The position numbers were made by a program, and so were the translations under genes. Source: Steinernema hermaphroditum (lineage: Eukaryota > Nematoda > Chromadorea > Rhabditida > Steinernematidae). From it: a stretch of DNA of 64,000 nucleotides. Where the stretch lies: contig CM059621.1 of NCBI GenBank assembly GCA_030435675.1, positions 1,674,001 through 1,738,000 of the forward strand. The letters are read 5' to 3'. A model generated the notes under the pieces. That model saw only the letters and a program-made list of their open reading frames with translations. It was not told the DNA's origin and did not search any database. This document shows, piece by piece, positions 41,870 through 53,220 of this stretch; the stretch's first letter is position 1; each line of letters begins with the position of its first letter.

Positions 41870-42740
41870 CGGGTTTATTTATTTATTTAAAATTATGCAC
41901 GATCAATTATAATAGTCTACAACAATGACAACAGGGAAACAGATTTAGAGAACGGTGCATAGAGATAGAAAAGATTCCCATTATACACAATAATAAACTA
42001 GAATGAACAACCGTCAGTGAGGCTATAAGCGATCATCTCGTACTAGGAACCAGTCTAGCAGTCGCCTTCGAAAGATACTCGAAGTTTTCGATTTCACAAT
42101 GTCTTCGGAGAGATTATTCCAGATAGATATGACTAAGTTAGAGAAATAACGACGGAATCTTTCCGTCTTTCGAACAGTAGGATGGATTCTGTACAGTGAC
42201 CGTGACTTAGTGCGAGGATTAAGTGGTGGAGCAGTAAAAAACTCTTCAGGAAGGCAGTTGACCTTGTTGTGGAACAGCTTATACGTAAACAAAAGGGCTG
42301 CTACAACCCGTCTTCTGGACAGAGTGGATGCGTTCAGCTTAGCTAGGGAGGAAGAGTAATGAGGAGCGAAGTTAGATACGCAGATCTTAAGGTGTGGCTC
42401 GAAAGACAACTTATCGTATGTCACGCCCAAATCTTTGATAATCGAAACTTTTTTGATGACAGTATCGTTGAGGACATAGTCAACGCGGGGATTATTACGC
42501 CCAACATCCATTACTGCAGTCTTGGACGCAGCGATGGGGAGCTTCCAATCTGAGGACCATGACTCGAGACATCTGAGAGCTCGTCTGAGAGACTTGGGAT
42601 TAGAAAGGGTGTACAACTTCAAGTCGTCTGCATAGACGACGCAGTGGACTTCAGACGGAAAGATGGAGGGAAGGTCATTAACATATATTGCGAAATTATC
42701 GTGTGAGATGCTGAAAGATGACTGGTTGTTAGGCTGTTTG
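41870..42740 (-). mobile_element. 5'-truncated LINE (CR1/jockey-like non-LTR retrotransposon)
   Basis: On the minus strand, the C-terminal part of a reverse transcriptase is open down to 42023. It contains FAIYVNDLPSIF, then the catalytic YADD (VVYADDLKLYT), then WSSDWKLPIAASKT and KDLGVTYD as in CR1 and jockey-type elements, and a terminal YFSNLVISIWNNLSEDIV block. The part usually found between KLNAST and RRRVVAALLF is missing, so it also has an internal deletion. The 3' untranslated region ends in an ATTTTAAATAAATAAATAAA tail at about 41874-41893, a normal LINE 3' repeat. It lacks the endonuclease and the first half of the polymerase and is dead. Confidence 0.82.
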
Positions 42741-43119
42741 TGTGTGGATATATTTCAGTTACTCATGACTCACTCATGCAGGATATCTCATAATGCACAA
42801 TGAACAACCATGGAGCAAATATCACGTCGTATTAACTGATTCTCTTCCTTCTTTGGTGCAACGCTCGACGTCGGAGATAGCTGTCTCATCAGTTTACGCA
42901 GGTTTCGAAACGATGATTTGGCTGGAAGCAGCGCGATGGTGGAGCTCGTTGGAATAAACGGAAACCTATCGTCGGAGCGGCCATCATGGAGGCCGTGACC
43001 AATGGACGCTGTTTGTCTGATGTGTGAGTTTAATATCATACCATATGACATACACTGAAGTTGTATCTCTATATAAAGATTATTGTTTAGACAATACATG
43101 TCAAATATACGAGATCCAT
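42741..43119. other. Intergenic, no gene seen
   Basis: This is the 3' flank of the minus-strand receptor. A 103-codon minus-strand frame across it has no motif. Confidence 0.4.
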
Positions 43120-44300
43120 TTAGCTATTCGTATTTTCCAGACGTGATCGCCCTCGTTCAGAAAGTTGAATATGTGCGACGTTCGCGCCATGAGCGTTGCT
43201 GTGTTCGGTTACAGGAGTGCTGATGACGTCTCTCATCAGCATGCAGTTAGCAATTTTCGCAAGTTTGCAGCGAATGTCGCGTTGTCTATACAAAACCAAA
43301 ATGGGAATGTTGAACGAGTTGAAGAAGTTGACGAATCGCACCCAGACCGTTATGATGCCTCTCATTCCAAGCAGACTTCCGATGATTGAGTATATGGATG
43401 GAAGTATGAACACAACTAAACGGTCCTGTTAGAGTAAACAAAGCCCGTTCCTCGTACCAACTGTGACTGCACAAGAGATGAGCATCGTCTTCGTGAAATT
43501 CATTTGCCTATTTTTGAATCGCTTCAGGGTTTCATCGCCAAACGCTTGCTTTGTTTTTGTTCGACTATGTCTGACAAACAAGACGAGCACGTACAACATC
43601 ACGACAATGGCTAGAAAGGCGAAGGCTATCCTGACAACAGCCATGGCGATGTACATTTGCTGAGAAAGTACTTCCTTTTGACTAAATGAGTTCATTAGAC
43701 TGATCGATCTGAGAAGATTAATTTAACATATCAATATCTAACTTACTTGCATGTAATGTTGATTAATGATTTGCTTAGCGGACTACTAAGAGTGTCGTAG
43801 GTGACCCCAAAGACAATGCCAAAGTTCACTGCCAAAGCCACTGCATTCAACAAAAGAACAGCTTTAGCGTTGTAGTGGAAATAGGAGAGCGGGTATCGTA
43901 TAACAAGAAAACGATCGATGCTCATCAGGAGAAGGCCGAGGCCACTCATCGGGAATACCCACAACAGAAAAACTGTTATTGGCTGAAATCGTACCTTGGT
44001 ACATTTACGAAAATGAACGGAACTCACATTATATAAGCACTGGAGAACAGTCACGGAAACCCTATTTTGTTCCGTCCCATACACCACAAACTGGAATATG
44101 CCAAAGCCGATAGTGCCTATTCCACTCAAGAATCCATTGAACAGGCTGATTATGAGCACACCGTACTGAGTTCGCATGTTTCGCGAATAGGAAACAACGA
44201 CCAGGACCGGTAGGTTGCACGCTATCAGCAAAATACCCAACGTTGTATATCCATAAGTATTCATATAATACTGGAAGTCCATACTGAGGAACGCAGTCAC
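43120..44300 (-). CDS. Four-exon rhodopsin-like serpentine receptor (Srsx/Srbc-like)
   Basis: Exons 44300-44028, 43982-43747, 43708-43458 and 43415-43120 join in phases 0, 2 and 1 to 351 residues. The start may be 44300 (MTAFLSMDFQYY) or 44282. TM3 ends MSIDRFLVIRYPLSYFHYN, a DRF/DRY motif as in true rhodopsin-class receptors and in the Srsx and Srbc groups, unlike the Srh-like genes nearby. A long basic third intracellular loop (RHSRTKTKQAFGDETLKRFK) precedes TM6, and VVFILPSIYSIIGSLLG is TM6. The tail is hydrophilic with QLSERGRSRLENTNS at its end. For exon 4 the acceptor ACCGTTTAG is needed to keep the frame; a closer CAACAG-like alternative gives a dead frame. Ligand could be a small molecule or peptide. 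Confidence 0.82.
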
Positions 44301-45279
44301 GCTTTAGTGAGGCGATATGAGGAACTGGAAGCTGCTTTTAAACTTGAGTTAATCAGATCAAATGAGAGCAATTGTTATTTGTTACGGAAACTGTTTTCGG
44401 TAATGACCTCTGCGCCAGGAAAACTGCTCGACAACAGCTCAATCGGAATAGAGGGATCGTATGAAATTTAGGAGTGCGGAAGTAACTATTCACGTCACGG
44501 AAGGCTGTAAACTAAGAGATGTATTTGATTGTTTTTGTGGAAAATAATCAACTGGTCTGTGTGATCTCGATAACGCTGTAATTCAAAAACGTAAACAGCA
44601 TTTAATTAAAAACAATGATTATTAGATCATGTGTTGACAATGCATAGAATTGAAATGAAATTAAAAACAGCGAGTTTGTTGGAAGCACATATGTGACGTA
44701 TAGATTAATAGGACTCTATCAGCTGGAATCGTTTCATAAGGGAACCGCCGAAAGTCAGGCCAGCGTCAATCACGCCGCCCTAGTCAAAAGGAAAGTTTAC
44801 AACAGAGTTAGCTCTTGATAAGCGTCTCTTTACACCACACCGTGGGTGTCTCCAAGGCATTTGTGTAGTCACTTTTTGCGAACAAAAGTTCGATCCGAGT
44901 TCGAACTCCAACAACAGAAATTTTGTTCTAATCTCTTCGGCTCTGTTATCAAACACTTGCCGGAATGGGGGAGAAGTTGTTACAAAGCAACAGAGCACAG
45001 TTGTCTTTAATAATCAGGAGAAGGGTTTTGGCCTGCCTATCACTTACCTCTCACATCCTCACTTCTCAATTCGCCTTATTAGTCATTCCGAACACCCAAC
45101 CACTTTCGTGGCCGAACAAAAATCCGCCCTCACGCATCTCACGCCTTATCAACCTCGAAAACTCAAGGTAGCTTATAAGAATGGTATCATCATGGTCATC
45201 TTGTTACGATCTGATTTTTAGTTGAGGGCCGATGGGGTCTGTACGTCTGCTGCACTTACATACGCACGCTTTATCTGTT
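44301..45279. other. Intergenic, no gene seen
   Basis: The first part is the 5' flank of the receptor at 43120-44300. Short frames on both strands at 44780-45171 overlap and have no motif. Confidence 0.4.
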
Positions 45280-45835
45280 TCCCAATTGAGACACGTGGAA
45301 GCCGTAGTCCCACCACCTTTGGCAACAAGATGTCCGACGCTAAGCACCCGACTGCGCAAGAAGTCGTCCTGAAGGTCGCTGACGCTCTGTGGATACCACT
45401 ACCAGCGAAAATGCTTCTTCGAGGCCAGGACTTTTCAAACCAATCTTTTTGGACATCTCTCAGGGCTTCCAGACATCAATCTTCAGATCCGTACCCTTCA
45501 CTTCGAACCCCTCTTGTACCTCAAATGCCTGTTACTACCGCTGAGCCATCGGAGCTAACTGATTTATTGCAAACAACAGACGGCCCATTTCTTTGCCAAA
45601 CGTAGAGAATGGATTTCCATGCTAGATAAAAGCCTATCTTTGACAAGTCGTTACAATGCCCTTAGAAGGCGAAGTTGCGCCAGCGTTTTGGAGTTTCGGT
45701 GATTACTACATTCCTCCCATCTGCGGCACCACCGACAATGATTCAACGCAATATCATGCTTGTCTACTATGCGGTATCATACACGGCGTGATGCCATTGA
45801 TTCACGCAATGGGATTGTGAAAGTCGTGAAGTTTT
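45280..45835 (+). repeat. Diverged family A retroposon copy
   Basis: GACACGTGGAAGCCGTAGTC, GGCAACAAGATGTCCGACGC and AAGGTCGCTGACGCTCTG follow the order seen in the sense copy at 31190. The 3' end (GCCATTGATTCACGCAATG then GTGAAAGTCGTGAAG) has lost the AATAAA. It is older than the other copies. Confidence 0.6.
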
Positions 45836-46209
45836 AAGCACTACCAGTCATTAAGAACGATTGCTTAAGCGTTGTCATATTTCAGTAATTACTATTAGCT
45901 GGTCGACAAATGTGCCTCGGCTGCGTTTCGTGATGAGACAAGAAGTTTAAAAGCCGAGTCTCAAAAGAGCACAATGTGATAGGACTATGCCTAGTTTTAA
46001 AGCCGTCTTCCGAATACAATCACATCTATCGCCACATAATTCTACAATCCCATTATTATAATCCCACACGAATACAAAACCATTGATGTTAGGTCGGAAA
46101 GCAGCTTCTCGTTATACATCATTGTTCCCAGGAAGCCTTCTCTGCGGCTCAGTGGGAATGAAGTAGGAGTACATCTTTGTTTCAATGCTCCGTTAGATGT
46201 AGGGCTTAA
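45836..46209. other. 5' flank of the receptor at 46210
   Basis: AT-rich, with no coding signal. It is presumed to include the promoter of the intronless receptor. Confidence 0.4.
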
Positions 46210-47160
46210 ATGTTGCCTGTATTATATAACCTGCTTCTCGACGTCAGTAACAGCATCCAGATTCCGATTAAACTGCTTGGGTTTTACGTTGTCTATCGAC
46301 ACTCCCCAACTAATATGGACTCCCTACCGTTATTCATTCTGAACTCGATGTTCTGGAACTTCGCTACCATTGTAACGGGAGGATTACTGCACTACGAACC
46401 TTTGTTCCCGGACAACTGTTTTCGCGCAATGGGAATGCTGTCGAATCTCATCGACAACGAACTAGCAATCCAGTTCGTTTTCATCATTTCAGTTCTTTCC
46501 ATGAGCAACGCAGCCGCCGCTTTGTGTTACGCGTTTCCATATCGCTATGTTGTAATTGTGTTCCCAGAGCTGGCCGGAAGGATTCGGAGGTCGTGGTGTT
46601 TTTGCTTATGTGGAGGTTTCCATGCTTCCGTCACTATCCTAACGGCGTACTGTCACTCATATCTTGTATTGTGGTATGACGAGTATCCTTTTGAGAATGG
46701 ATTGCCTTCCAGAAGTCGAGTCATATGTTTTCAACCTAATGGATGGTTGAAATATACTATGGGCATTGGGGCGATTTCGACGATTCTTGGCATTACATGC
46801 ATGGTTATAGTCTTCTCCACGCTCTTAACTAGACATCTGCAGAGAGCGAATCACCTATATAGCAAACAAACTATTGAAATGCAAAGAAGATTTATTCGTT
46901 ATTTACTGATTGTCACGATCGTTCCTGTGGTCTTAGGTGAAACTCCATTTATGGTAGCCATCATGTGTTCGTTCTTTCCGCACATAGAGAACGCACGGGA
47001 GGTATTTATGACGTCGGTGGTAGTGCTCTCCAATCACGGCACAATCTATTCAATTCTGTCCATTGTAACGTTTAAGCCTTATTTGAAGGCTGTGCGGAAG
47101 ATGATAAGCAGATGTGGGCGTAAAGACAAAGTGCTTGTTAAGTGTGTCATTTTGAAATAG
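46210..47160 (+). CDS. Intronless Srh-like chemoreceptor
   Basis: Single-exon receptor of 316 residues starting MLPVLYNLLLDVSNSIQIP. Motifs are VVYRHSPTNMDSLPLFILN in TM1-2, YEPLFPDNCFRAMG after TM2, FPYRYVVIVFP after TM3, CFQPNGWLKY in the extracellular loop, LLTRHLQRA with SKQTIEMQRRFIRYL before TM6, and NHGTIYSILSIVTFKPYLKAV in TM7. It is one of the best matches to the intronless consensus, with no irregular positions. AATAAATAT at 47162 follows the stop at once and may serve as the polyadenylation signal, giving a very short 3' untranslated region. Confidence 0.92.
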   Translation: MLPVLYNLLLDVSNSIQIPIKLLGFYVVYRHSPTNMDSLPLFILNSMFWNFATIVTGGLLHYEPLFPDNCFRAMGMLSNLIDNELAIQFVFIISVLSMSNAAAALCYAFPYRYVVIVFPELAGRIRRSWCFCLCGGFHASVTILTAYCHSYLVLWYDEYPFENGLPSRSRVICFQPNGWLKYTMGIGAISTILGITCMVIVFSTLLTRHLQRANHLYSKQTIEMQRRFIRYLLIVTIVPVVLGETPFMVAIMCSFFPHIENAREVFMTSVVVLSNHGTIYSILSIVTFKPYLKAVRKMISRCGRKDKVLVKCVILK

Positions 47161-47470
47161 TAATAAATATATACACAAAGACAAAGCGTATACATCACAT
47201 CGCTGCGTCGGCGTTCAATGACTGCTCCTTTGCATTGAAAATAATAAAGGGGGGCTCACAAAGACGGCAACATAATGCGATGTGAAAAGACGAATTCGTT
47301 TACAGTAATTGGTTTCAGCGCTTAGTTCATGGCTGTTTGACCTACAAATTCACACAAATGGACCAAGAGATTTCGACCCACCAAAAAGCTGCTCTACCCT
47401 ACACCGGCACATAACCTTACTGCAGATGGACCTCAAACAAGGAGAGTTAAACTGGGGGCAAAACAACATT

Positions 47471-47979
47471 CACGACTTTCACGACTTTATTTCGCGAATC
47501 AAAGGCATTATGCCTTGCGCGACACCGAAAATAGACAAACAGAGGATGTCTGACAGACGACTTCATCTCTGGCGCGGCGTAGATGTCGAACCGGTCGTAG
47601 ACGGCGCACTTCACGGGGCATCTGGGAATCGGCAAATCTTCAGCTGCGGCAGCGCAACATCGTGTGTAACACAGCGGACACATCTGAGCTTGCATCTGAT
47701 AGTCTGTAGTACGGGAGCTGCGTCTTTAATGGTGGTCGCGTCCTCAGAGCGTCGGCGACTTTCCTTCGGAATGACTTCTCACGCAGCGTTGGGCGTCGGA
47801 TTCCTGGCGACGGACATCTTGTTGTCAGCGGTGGTGGGACTACGGCTTCCGGGTGTCCCAATTCCCTCTGGAAGCCGGAACAGTCACAACTACCACGGGG
47901 TTTGCGATCTGACCAACCAGACACTCAGAGAGCGACCGGAGGGACCGACCGCTTGCCAGCGCGACACGAGTGAGAGATG
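47471..47979 (-). repeat. Family A retroposon, full-length copy with target-site duplication
   Basis: The 509 bp copy on the minus strand is flanked by AACAACATT at 47462-47470 and 47980-47988. Its 3' end faces left and carries a duplicated CACGACTTT (CACGACTTTCACGACTTTAT on the plus strand). Internal phrases match the copies at 22987 and 31190. A plus-strand open frame of more than 200 codons (47309-47980) crosses it but begins outside and is not conserved. Confidence 0.85.
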
Positions 47980-47988
47980 AACAACATT

Positions 47989-49282
47989 ACAATCCAATAA
48001 ACAGAAGTAGAAAATTCAACATTCACTATTCAAAACAGCTGTTTTGAACAGGTTTGCACAACAATCGCCCGATGTATGACCCTCGTCGCTTACTCAAAGA
48101 TCAATTTTTTGGTCACCACAAATCAAATTCCATTGTCCACTATATAAGAGGTCCGTATTGTTGGTTGTTTCATGACAAGGGTAAAGAAGGACTACCATTT
48201 GCGATTGCCAGAAATAAACCACCGCGGAACGCGAAAGCCGAAAGCCGGGTCCCGCCGCGTAAAAGTGAAAGTAGCTGGTAAGACGGTATAAAAAGTCTGT
48301 TAAAAAGTCGCTGGTAAGCTGCGCCCGATGATGCGCGCCACCCTCTGAAGCCGACTATAGCCACTGTAAGCAGATAACTTTGAAGTTTGCACAACCGTCC
48401 ACCACGATAAACACTCAATAAAAAAGCCATTTCCTTCACAGCAACATGGTGTTTCTCTCCAGAATAGTCACCGATTGGTATCCGGATGTCAACAAAAAAC
48501 ACTGGGAAATGCTGGATGCGAACAAGACGGCCGACTGACACCTGTACACCGACCAGGCGCGCAATGCATTAGAAGAAAAGCGAGTCATGAAGGGCAAGGT
48601 CTCCTGGGCGACAGCGCGCACCCGAAAATTTCAAAAGACGTCAAAGCTGCACTCCACACCTGGGAGATTTGTCATCATCCGCCGTAATTTCCAACTTTGC
48701 CACTAACAGACTATCATGTGCTCCGCTCGCTATCAAAGCATATGAGGTGTATTTCAAACAGCAACAGTGCCTTGTTGTTCTGAAATGTAATGTTTTTGAT
48801 AAAGGAGAAGCGGCAAGAACTTATGCATGAATCCAATATTTTCGTATATTTTTGTATGATTAAGTCCATGACCACGTTGCACTTTTTGCCTATTTGTCCT
48901 TGTTTGCTTAATCTTGTTCTCGTATCCTCTGTATGTACTTGACATGCGACAAAGTATTTTTAAAAAACATTGACAACTTTTCACTATAAGATTGATATTT
49001 TCTTTAACATCGACATCAGCTTCGCGTGGCACTCGTAAAGTTAATCATTGCCAGGTACATGAGGTAAAAAACGACATAGTGGGCGAGAAAGAAAGCGTAC
49101 TTCATAATGTAAAGCTGAATTTAGCCATATGTATTTGATGTTGACCTTCACATTTCAAAAGTCAAAGAGTATCAACAAAATGTTGTAGTGTCCTGTCTCC
49201 AAGCCGAATATTTACCTTGTTACTCCACTCGTTTTTGACATGTTTATTCTGCGTTCTTCATGCTACAGTTTATAGATGAAAT
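47989..49282. other. Intergenic, 1.3 kb without a supported gene
   Basis: 48160-48690 is GC-richer, with overlapping frames on both strands and no motif; it may be an unrecognised old transposon. The last part is the 5' flank of the receptor at 49283. Confidence 0.4.
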
Positions 49283-51345
49283 ATGCAACAGGCCGATATC
49301 ATCAATGAGCACTCCGAGAAATTTCGTTTGTATCGCATCACTCTTCTTGTAAGTGTAGTCATCTCTATACCACTGAATGCGTTAGCTGTGTATTTGATAA
49401 TATACAAGTCGCCAAATCACATGAAGACGTACAAATATGTGCTGTTGAACATCTCGGTAACTGAAGCACTAAACACTTCGGTAGTAATCCATGAAGAGTC
49501 TTTCAGATATGGGCATTTCTAACCGACTTCGTGCTGGAAATCGTTCTTATTCCGATGCCCGAGCTGGAGGTATTCGGCGTGTACGCCGGAGGATTAGCGA
49601 TGTGGTTGGGCTCAAGTGGGGCATTTGCTTGCGCTGTAAGTAGGGATACTTCCATGTTCTGATCACTTTTTAGGTTGGTGCTTTCTTCTTCATAGCCGAG
49701 TATCTTGTCGCACTGTTGTTAGCCTTTTTCTATCGGTATGCTGCGCTACATAACGAACTCGAGATCAAGAAATGGCAATATGTCGTGGGAACCGTCCTCA
49801 TCATGACTGTACCGCCAGGTGCCTGGACAGGAGGAATCATTGTTACTTACATGCCACAAGACGTGTTCAGAAGATCAGTGGGAAATGTAAGAAACGCGAC
49901 CTGTTATGAGACCTGCCACCCGTCGCTTTAGACTCGACCTGATTTACTACCGCTTTTTCAACACGCCTTTATGGGCTTTGATAAGAAAGGAATTCTCATC
50001 GGCTCTGCTGTACTGTTTGTTCTGGCTATGCTATGGATAGGCTCCGTAGCTTGGTGCATTGTGAAAACTGCCAAGCTGTTCAGAGTGCGCAGGCCATCGA
50101 TGACTGACTCGACCTATCGCTTACACGTTAAGCTGTTAAGGGCGTTAGCCGTACAGGTTAGCTACCGTAATCACAAGCTCTTGATGATAAGCATTATAGG
50201 CAGCTGCGCCTATAACACTGTTCTCTGTTCCGATATCTGTGGACGCGATTTGTTTTATTTTTGGACTTCCCATTATTAACGGTATAATATTGGGTTGATC
50301 CATAGAAAATGGCCGATTATTTTTTGATAATTTACTGAGACAAAACACGAAGATTTCAGTCAAGGTATTCATCACTCTTATGTACAACTTCAGCCCACTT
50401 TATGGCCAACATCCAGATTCCTCAATCGTGAAATACGAGGGTTTTAAACCGAAAAATATTTTTCGTCCAATTTTCGACCTCTTCACATTATTTTGACATT
50501 GTGACGGTCAATTTGGAAACACATGGTCTCGGTTAGTCTGACTTTTTGGTAATCCGAAGGTCATTTTTTTCACATTTGGACTTTATTTCCGTGAAGTAGA
50601 AAAGAGCTCGTGAAGTCACTATGTGGGCATGGTAGCTGTGAGCGATGGCTATCTGCTGCATGTCCCCGTTCCTTATTATATTACTTAATCATTTGGAAAC
50701 AGTGAAGTTAACGGAGCATGGTGATCCGAAAAGGCCATCTTTTTAAGATTAGCCCATGCTGTGATAAACGACGAGCGCAGCGATAGGTGCATTCGGTAGG
50801 GAGGACCCAAATATGTATGTGATATAAGGCAGTCACCGTCCATCACACAAATGTTAATATAGGAAGTCCATACATCACTTCGCATTTTGCTCTCTCGAGG
50901 TGCCAAAAAAATGACCATCGTGAAAGAATGGACCTCTAACGCAAAGAGGAATGTAACTTGCAAGCCGCCAATCATGATGTAGGGCGCGAGTTCACTGTAC
51001 TCAGTAACGCGCCCATCGGTTATGCCCTAGGAGTAAACGTCGTGAAATTATGACATGTTTACAACATCGGCCATTTTTTATGGATCAACAGTATAGTTAG
51101 AAGCTGCCAGTCACTTTGTCTGCCTTATTCCAGATATGATCAAGCTAACAATTGTAACCGTTAGCCTCCATTCCATGGTGAATTCCCTGGCCGTTATCAT
51201 ATTCATCGCGCCGTATCGAAAGGCTGTGTTGCGCGCGATCCGTCGAGCATCCTGCTTGAAGTTCAATGCTTCTCTTGTTTCGTCTGTGAACGTCAGCAGT
51301 CGATTGAGTCGCAGAGCAGTAGTGTCACGAAATACAGCTTCTTAG
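49283..51345 (+). CDS. Six-exon Srh-like/Str-superfamily chemoreceptor with a MITE in its last intron
   Basis: Complete receptor of 344 residues. Exons are 49283-49456, 49507-49635, 49674-49886, 49932-50156, 50200-50281 and 51134-51345. It starts MQQADIINEHSEKFRLYR. Motifs are IYKSPNHMKTYKYVLLN in TM1-2, FFYRYAALHN after TM3, VPPGAW in TM4, STYRLHVKLLRALAVQ before TM6, and VSLHSMVNSLAV with APYRKAV in TM7. Exon 3 is 15 nt shorter than in paralogs, all lost from the intracellular loop after FFYRY. Intron 5 is 852 nt where paralogs have 44-115 nt; the excess is an inserted transposon. Its acceptor (TATTCCAG) is intact, so the gene probably still works. It is closest to the genes at 26 and 2401. 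Confidence 0.88.
50294..51089. mobile_element. MITE-like element with inverted ends inside a receptor intron
   Basis: The 796 bp insertion has 24 bp inverted ends, GTTGATCCATAGAAAATGGC at 50294-50313 and its near-complement at 51066-51089, with one mismatch. No transposase was found between them; a 96-codon minus-strand frame (50685-50975) has no motif. I could not settle the target duplication, so the superfamily is open. Confidence 0.72.
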
Positions 51346-51698
51346 CTAAATGCTTTAGCAGAGCTAACCAAGTAAGACGAGAAGGTGTGGTACGCAGTGA
51401 GGTATACTTTTTCAAAATCTGAGATATGCGCAATAAAACGCGGTTTGTTGCTGTAAGCTACTGTATTCGATGATCCTTACAACATCGCAAATAGGACCAC
51501 AATTCATGAATAAACGTCGTAAAATCGTCACTTTTTGTACTTGCGCACATATACAGTTTATCCTCAAACCCACCTGTCACCTACGTCATTGTGCTCCATT
51601 GTGTTAACACTATTCAAGCTCAACGACAACAACAAAAGCAGGAACATAAGCAAAACCTATTTCAGATTCCAAAACTCAAAGCAAGGCTTGTAAATTCA
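51346..51698. other. Intergenic between convergent receptors
   Basis: AATAAA at about 51432 probably serves the upstream receptor. No gene or repeat is seen. Confidence 0.4.
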
Positions 51699-52667
51699 TT
51701 AAATGTTCATTTGCATGACATCAATCTTTCTCAAACATCTCAATACTATTCTTCGCGCAGCATTGTAGTATGGTCGGATTGTTATAATTGAAACAATCGA
51801 ATTTACAGCTCCATGGTTAGCAACAATCACGGTGCACAGCATTGTGATTTCTGATGCGTATGTGAGATGAGGAAACACAGCACACGCAACACAAATGGCG
51901 AATGGGATTCCCCCAAAGAGCATAGGGACAGCTGTTATGATCATCAAGTATGACAAGAACTTGCGATGAAGCCTTATTGTTGCATCGCTCTTCAAGTTCT
52001 TCATTGCGATGAGATGGCGTCTCAAAAGTAGAGAGAATACGACAATTATCGAAATACTTATAGTTAACAAAACTACGACAATGAATGCCAATGCGCTTCT
52101 TTGCCAGCCGTAAGGCCAAAAGCAGAACGAAACTTTGCCACTGGGCGAAGGTGCCGGAAGCACAAGTTTGTCGGGGTATTGATCGAATGGAACCGCAAGC
52201 AAACAATACAACGGCAGACCAAGAACAAGCAGAAGAAGATATACTCCGGCACAAAAACTAAACGCCCATGTCTTCTTACTCTTCTTTACAAATTCAGGGT
52301 GGGCGAATACGAAGTACCTGTACGGGAACAAAAAAGACAATGCCAAACAACAGCTCATAACAGATCCTACGGTGGCAAGAAACAGAACGTGAGCTACGTA
52401 CTCGTTGTTTATGAACAATGTAATCGGTCCATCAGCTCGAAAGCATTCCGCTGGGAATTGAGGGCGTACGTGAAAAAAACAGCATATCAGATCAGCAAAT
52501 AGATTCCAAGTCATCACATTTAGGATGAAGTAAGGCATGGAGTCCATATTTTTCGGGGAATGACGCCATACAATATACATTGAGAACAGTTTTATGGGTG
52601 CATGTACAGTGCTGGTGACGTCGAGCACTCGGTTGAAAATCTGGTCAAGTAGCTTCACAGTTACCAT
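51699..52667 (-). CDS. Intronless Srh-like chemoreceptor
   Basis: Single-exon receptor of 322 residues starting MVTVKLLDQIFNRVLDVTS. Motifs are IVWRHSPKNMDSMPYFILN in TM1-2, FPAECFRADGP after TM2, FPYRYFVFAHP after TM3, the long loop ending CFWPYGWQRS, LLRRHLIAMKNLKSDATI before TM6 and NHGAVNSIVSIITIRPYYNA in TM7. It and the gene at 53944 form a subgroup with VWRHSP instead of VYRHSP, NLKSD instead of SKQTI, and a longer Pro-rich extracellular loop. A 95 bp stretch over the third intracellular loop is almost identical in DNA to that of the 53944 gene, although the rest has diverged strongly. The frame is fully open. Confidence 0.9.
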   Translation of the reverse strand: MVTVKLLDQIFNRVLDVTSTVHAPIKLFSMYIVWRHSPKNMDSMPYFILNVMTWNLFADLICCFFHVRPQFPAECFRADGPITLFINNEYVAHVLFLATVGSVMSCCLALSFLFPYRYFVFAHPEFVKKSKKTWAFSFCAGVYLLLLVLGLPLYCLLAVPFDQYPDKLVLPAPSPSGKVSFCFWPYGWQRSALAFIVVVLLTISISIIVVFSLLLRRHLIAMKNLKSDATIRLHRKFLSYLMIITAVPMLFGGIPFAICVACAVFPHLTYASEITMLCTVIVANHGAVNSIVSIITIRPYYNAARRIVLRCLRKIDVMQMNI

Positions 52668-52831
52668 GACTGGTTTGTTTTGATGGATTGAAGAAAGCCA
52701 CAGACAGAGGCGATGTTTTTTATAAGGAGTGAATTATTTATTGAGCAACTTATTGTTTCTACCGCTCTGTTTTTCTCTCTTCAGGCGCCTGGATTCGTCT
52801 GAGATATAGTTTTTATGCTGTTAAAGTCTAA

Positions 52832-53211
52832 CCAACGATCGCACCGGCTCCCAGAAGGCATGGTACCATCACAACTGCCACATCACCCGTGCCGGCAGCT
52901 GCTTGAATGAATCGATTCCACTTCGCTCATAGCCGCGCCAATTCGGGATTGATCTCTTCTCCTGGACGATGCCGAAGGTGATCTGAATTTCCAACGTCTT
53001 CACCCCAGCCGAATCGAACATTGGATCTGCTCCGTTCGCTGTGCCTTACCGTTTGCGCCTCTACCGCAATCGGCTCTTGGCCTCAACTGCCCCCTGGGAT
53101 CACCTACAATATTATGCCCCCGTACCGAAGAAAGAAAATAAGCGACGATTGCGGTGTGATATTTACCTTCTTTGTGTTTTTATGACGCTTGAAACGCAAG
53201 GTGTTGGTTCA
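52832..53211 (+). repeat. Family B retroposon with target-site duplication
   Basis: A 380 bp copy flanked by AAAGTCTAA at 52823-52831 and 53212-53220. It starts a little inside the 7097 copy, consistent with 5' truncation during reverse transcription. The 3' end has lost the GATAAA seen in other copies (it reads GCAAGGTGTTGGTTC). Confidence 0.75.
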
Positions 53212-53220
53212 AAAGTCTAA

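Noticed and set aside
47309..47980. A 223-codon plus-strand open frame
   Set aside because: The second part is antisense family A and the first part is unique flank. The target-site duplication inside the frame shows that it is an accidental fusion.
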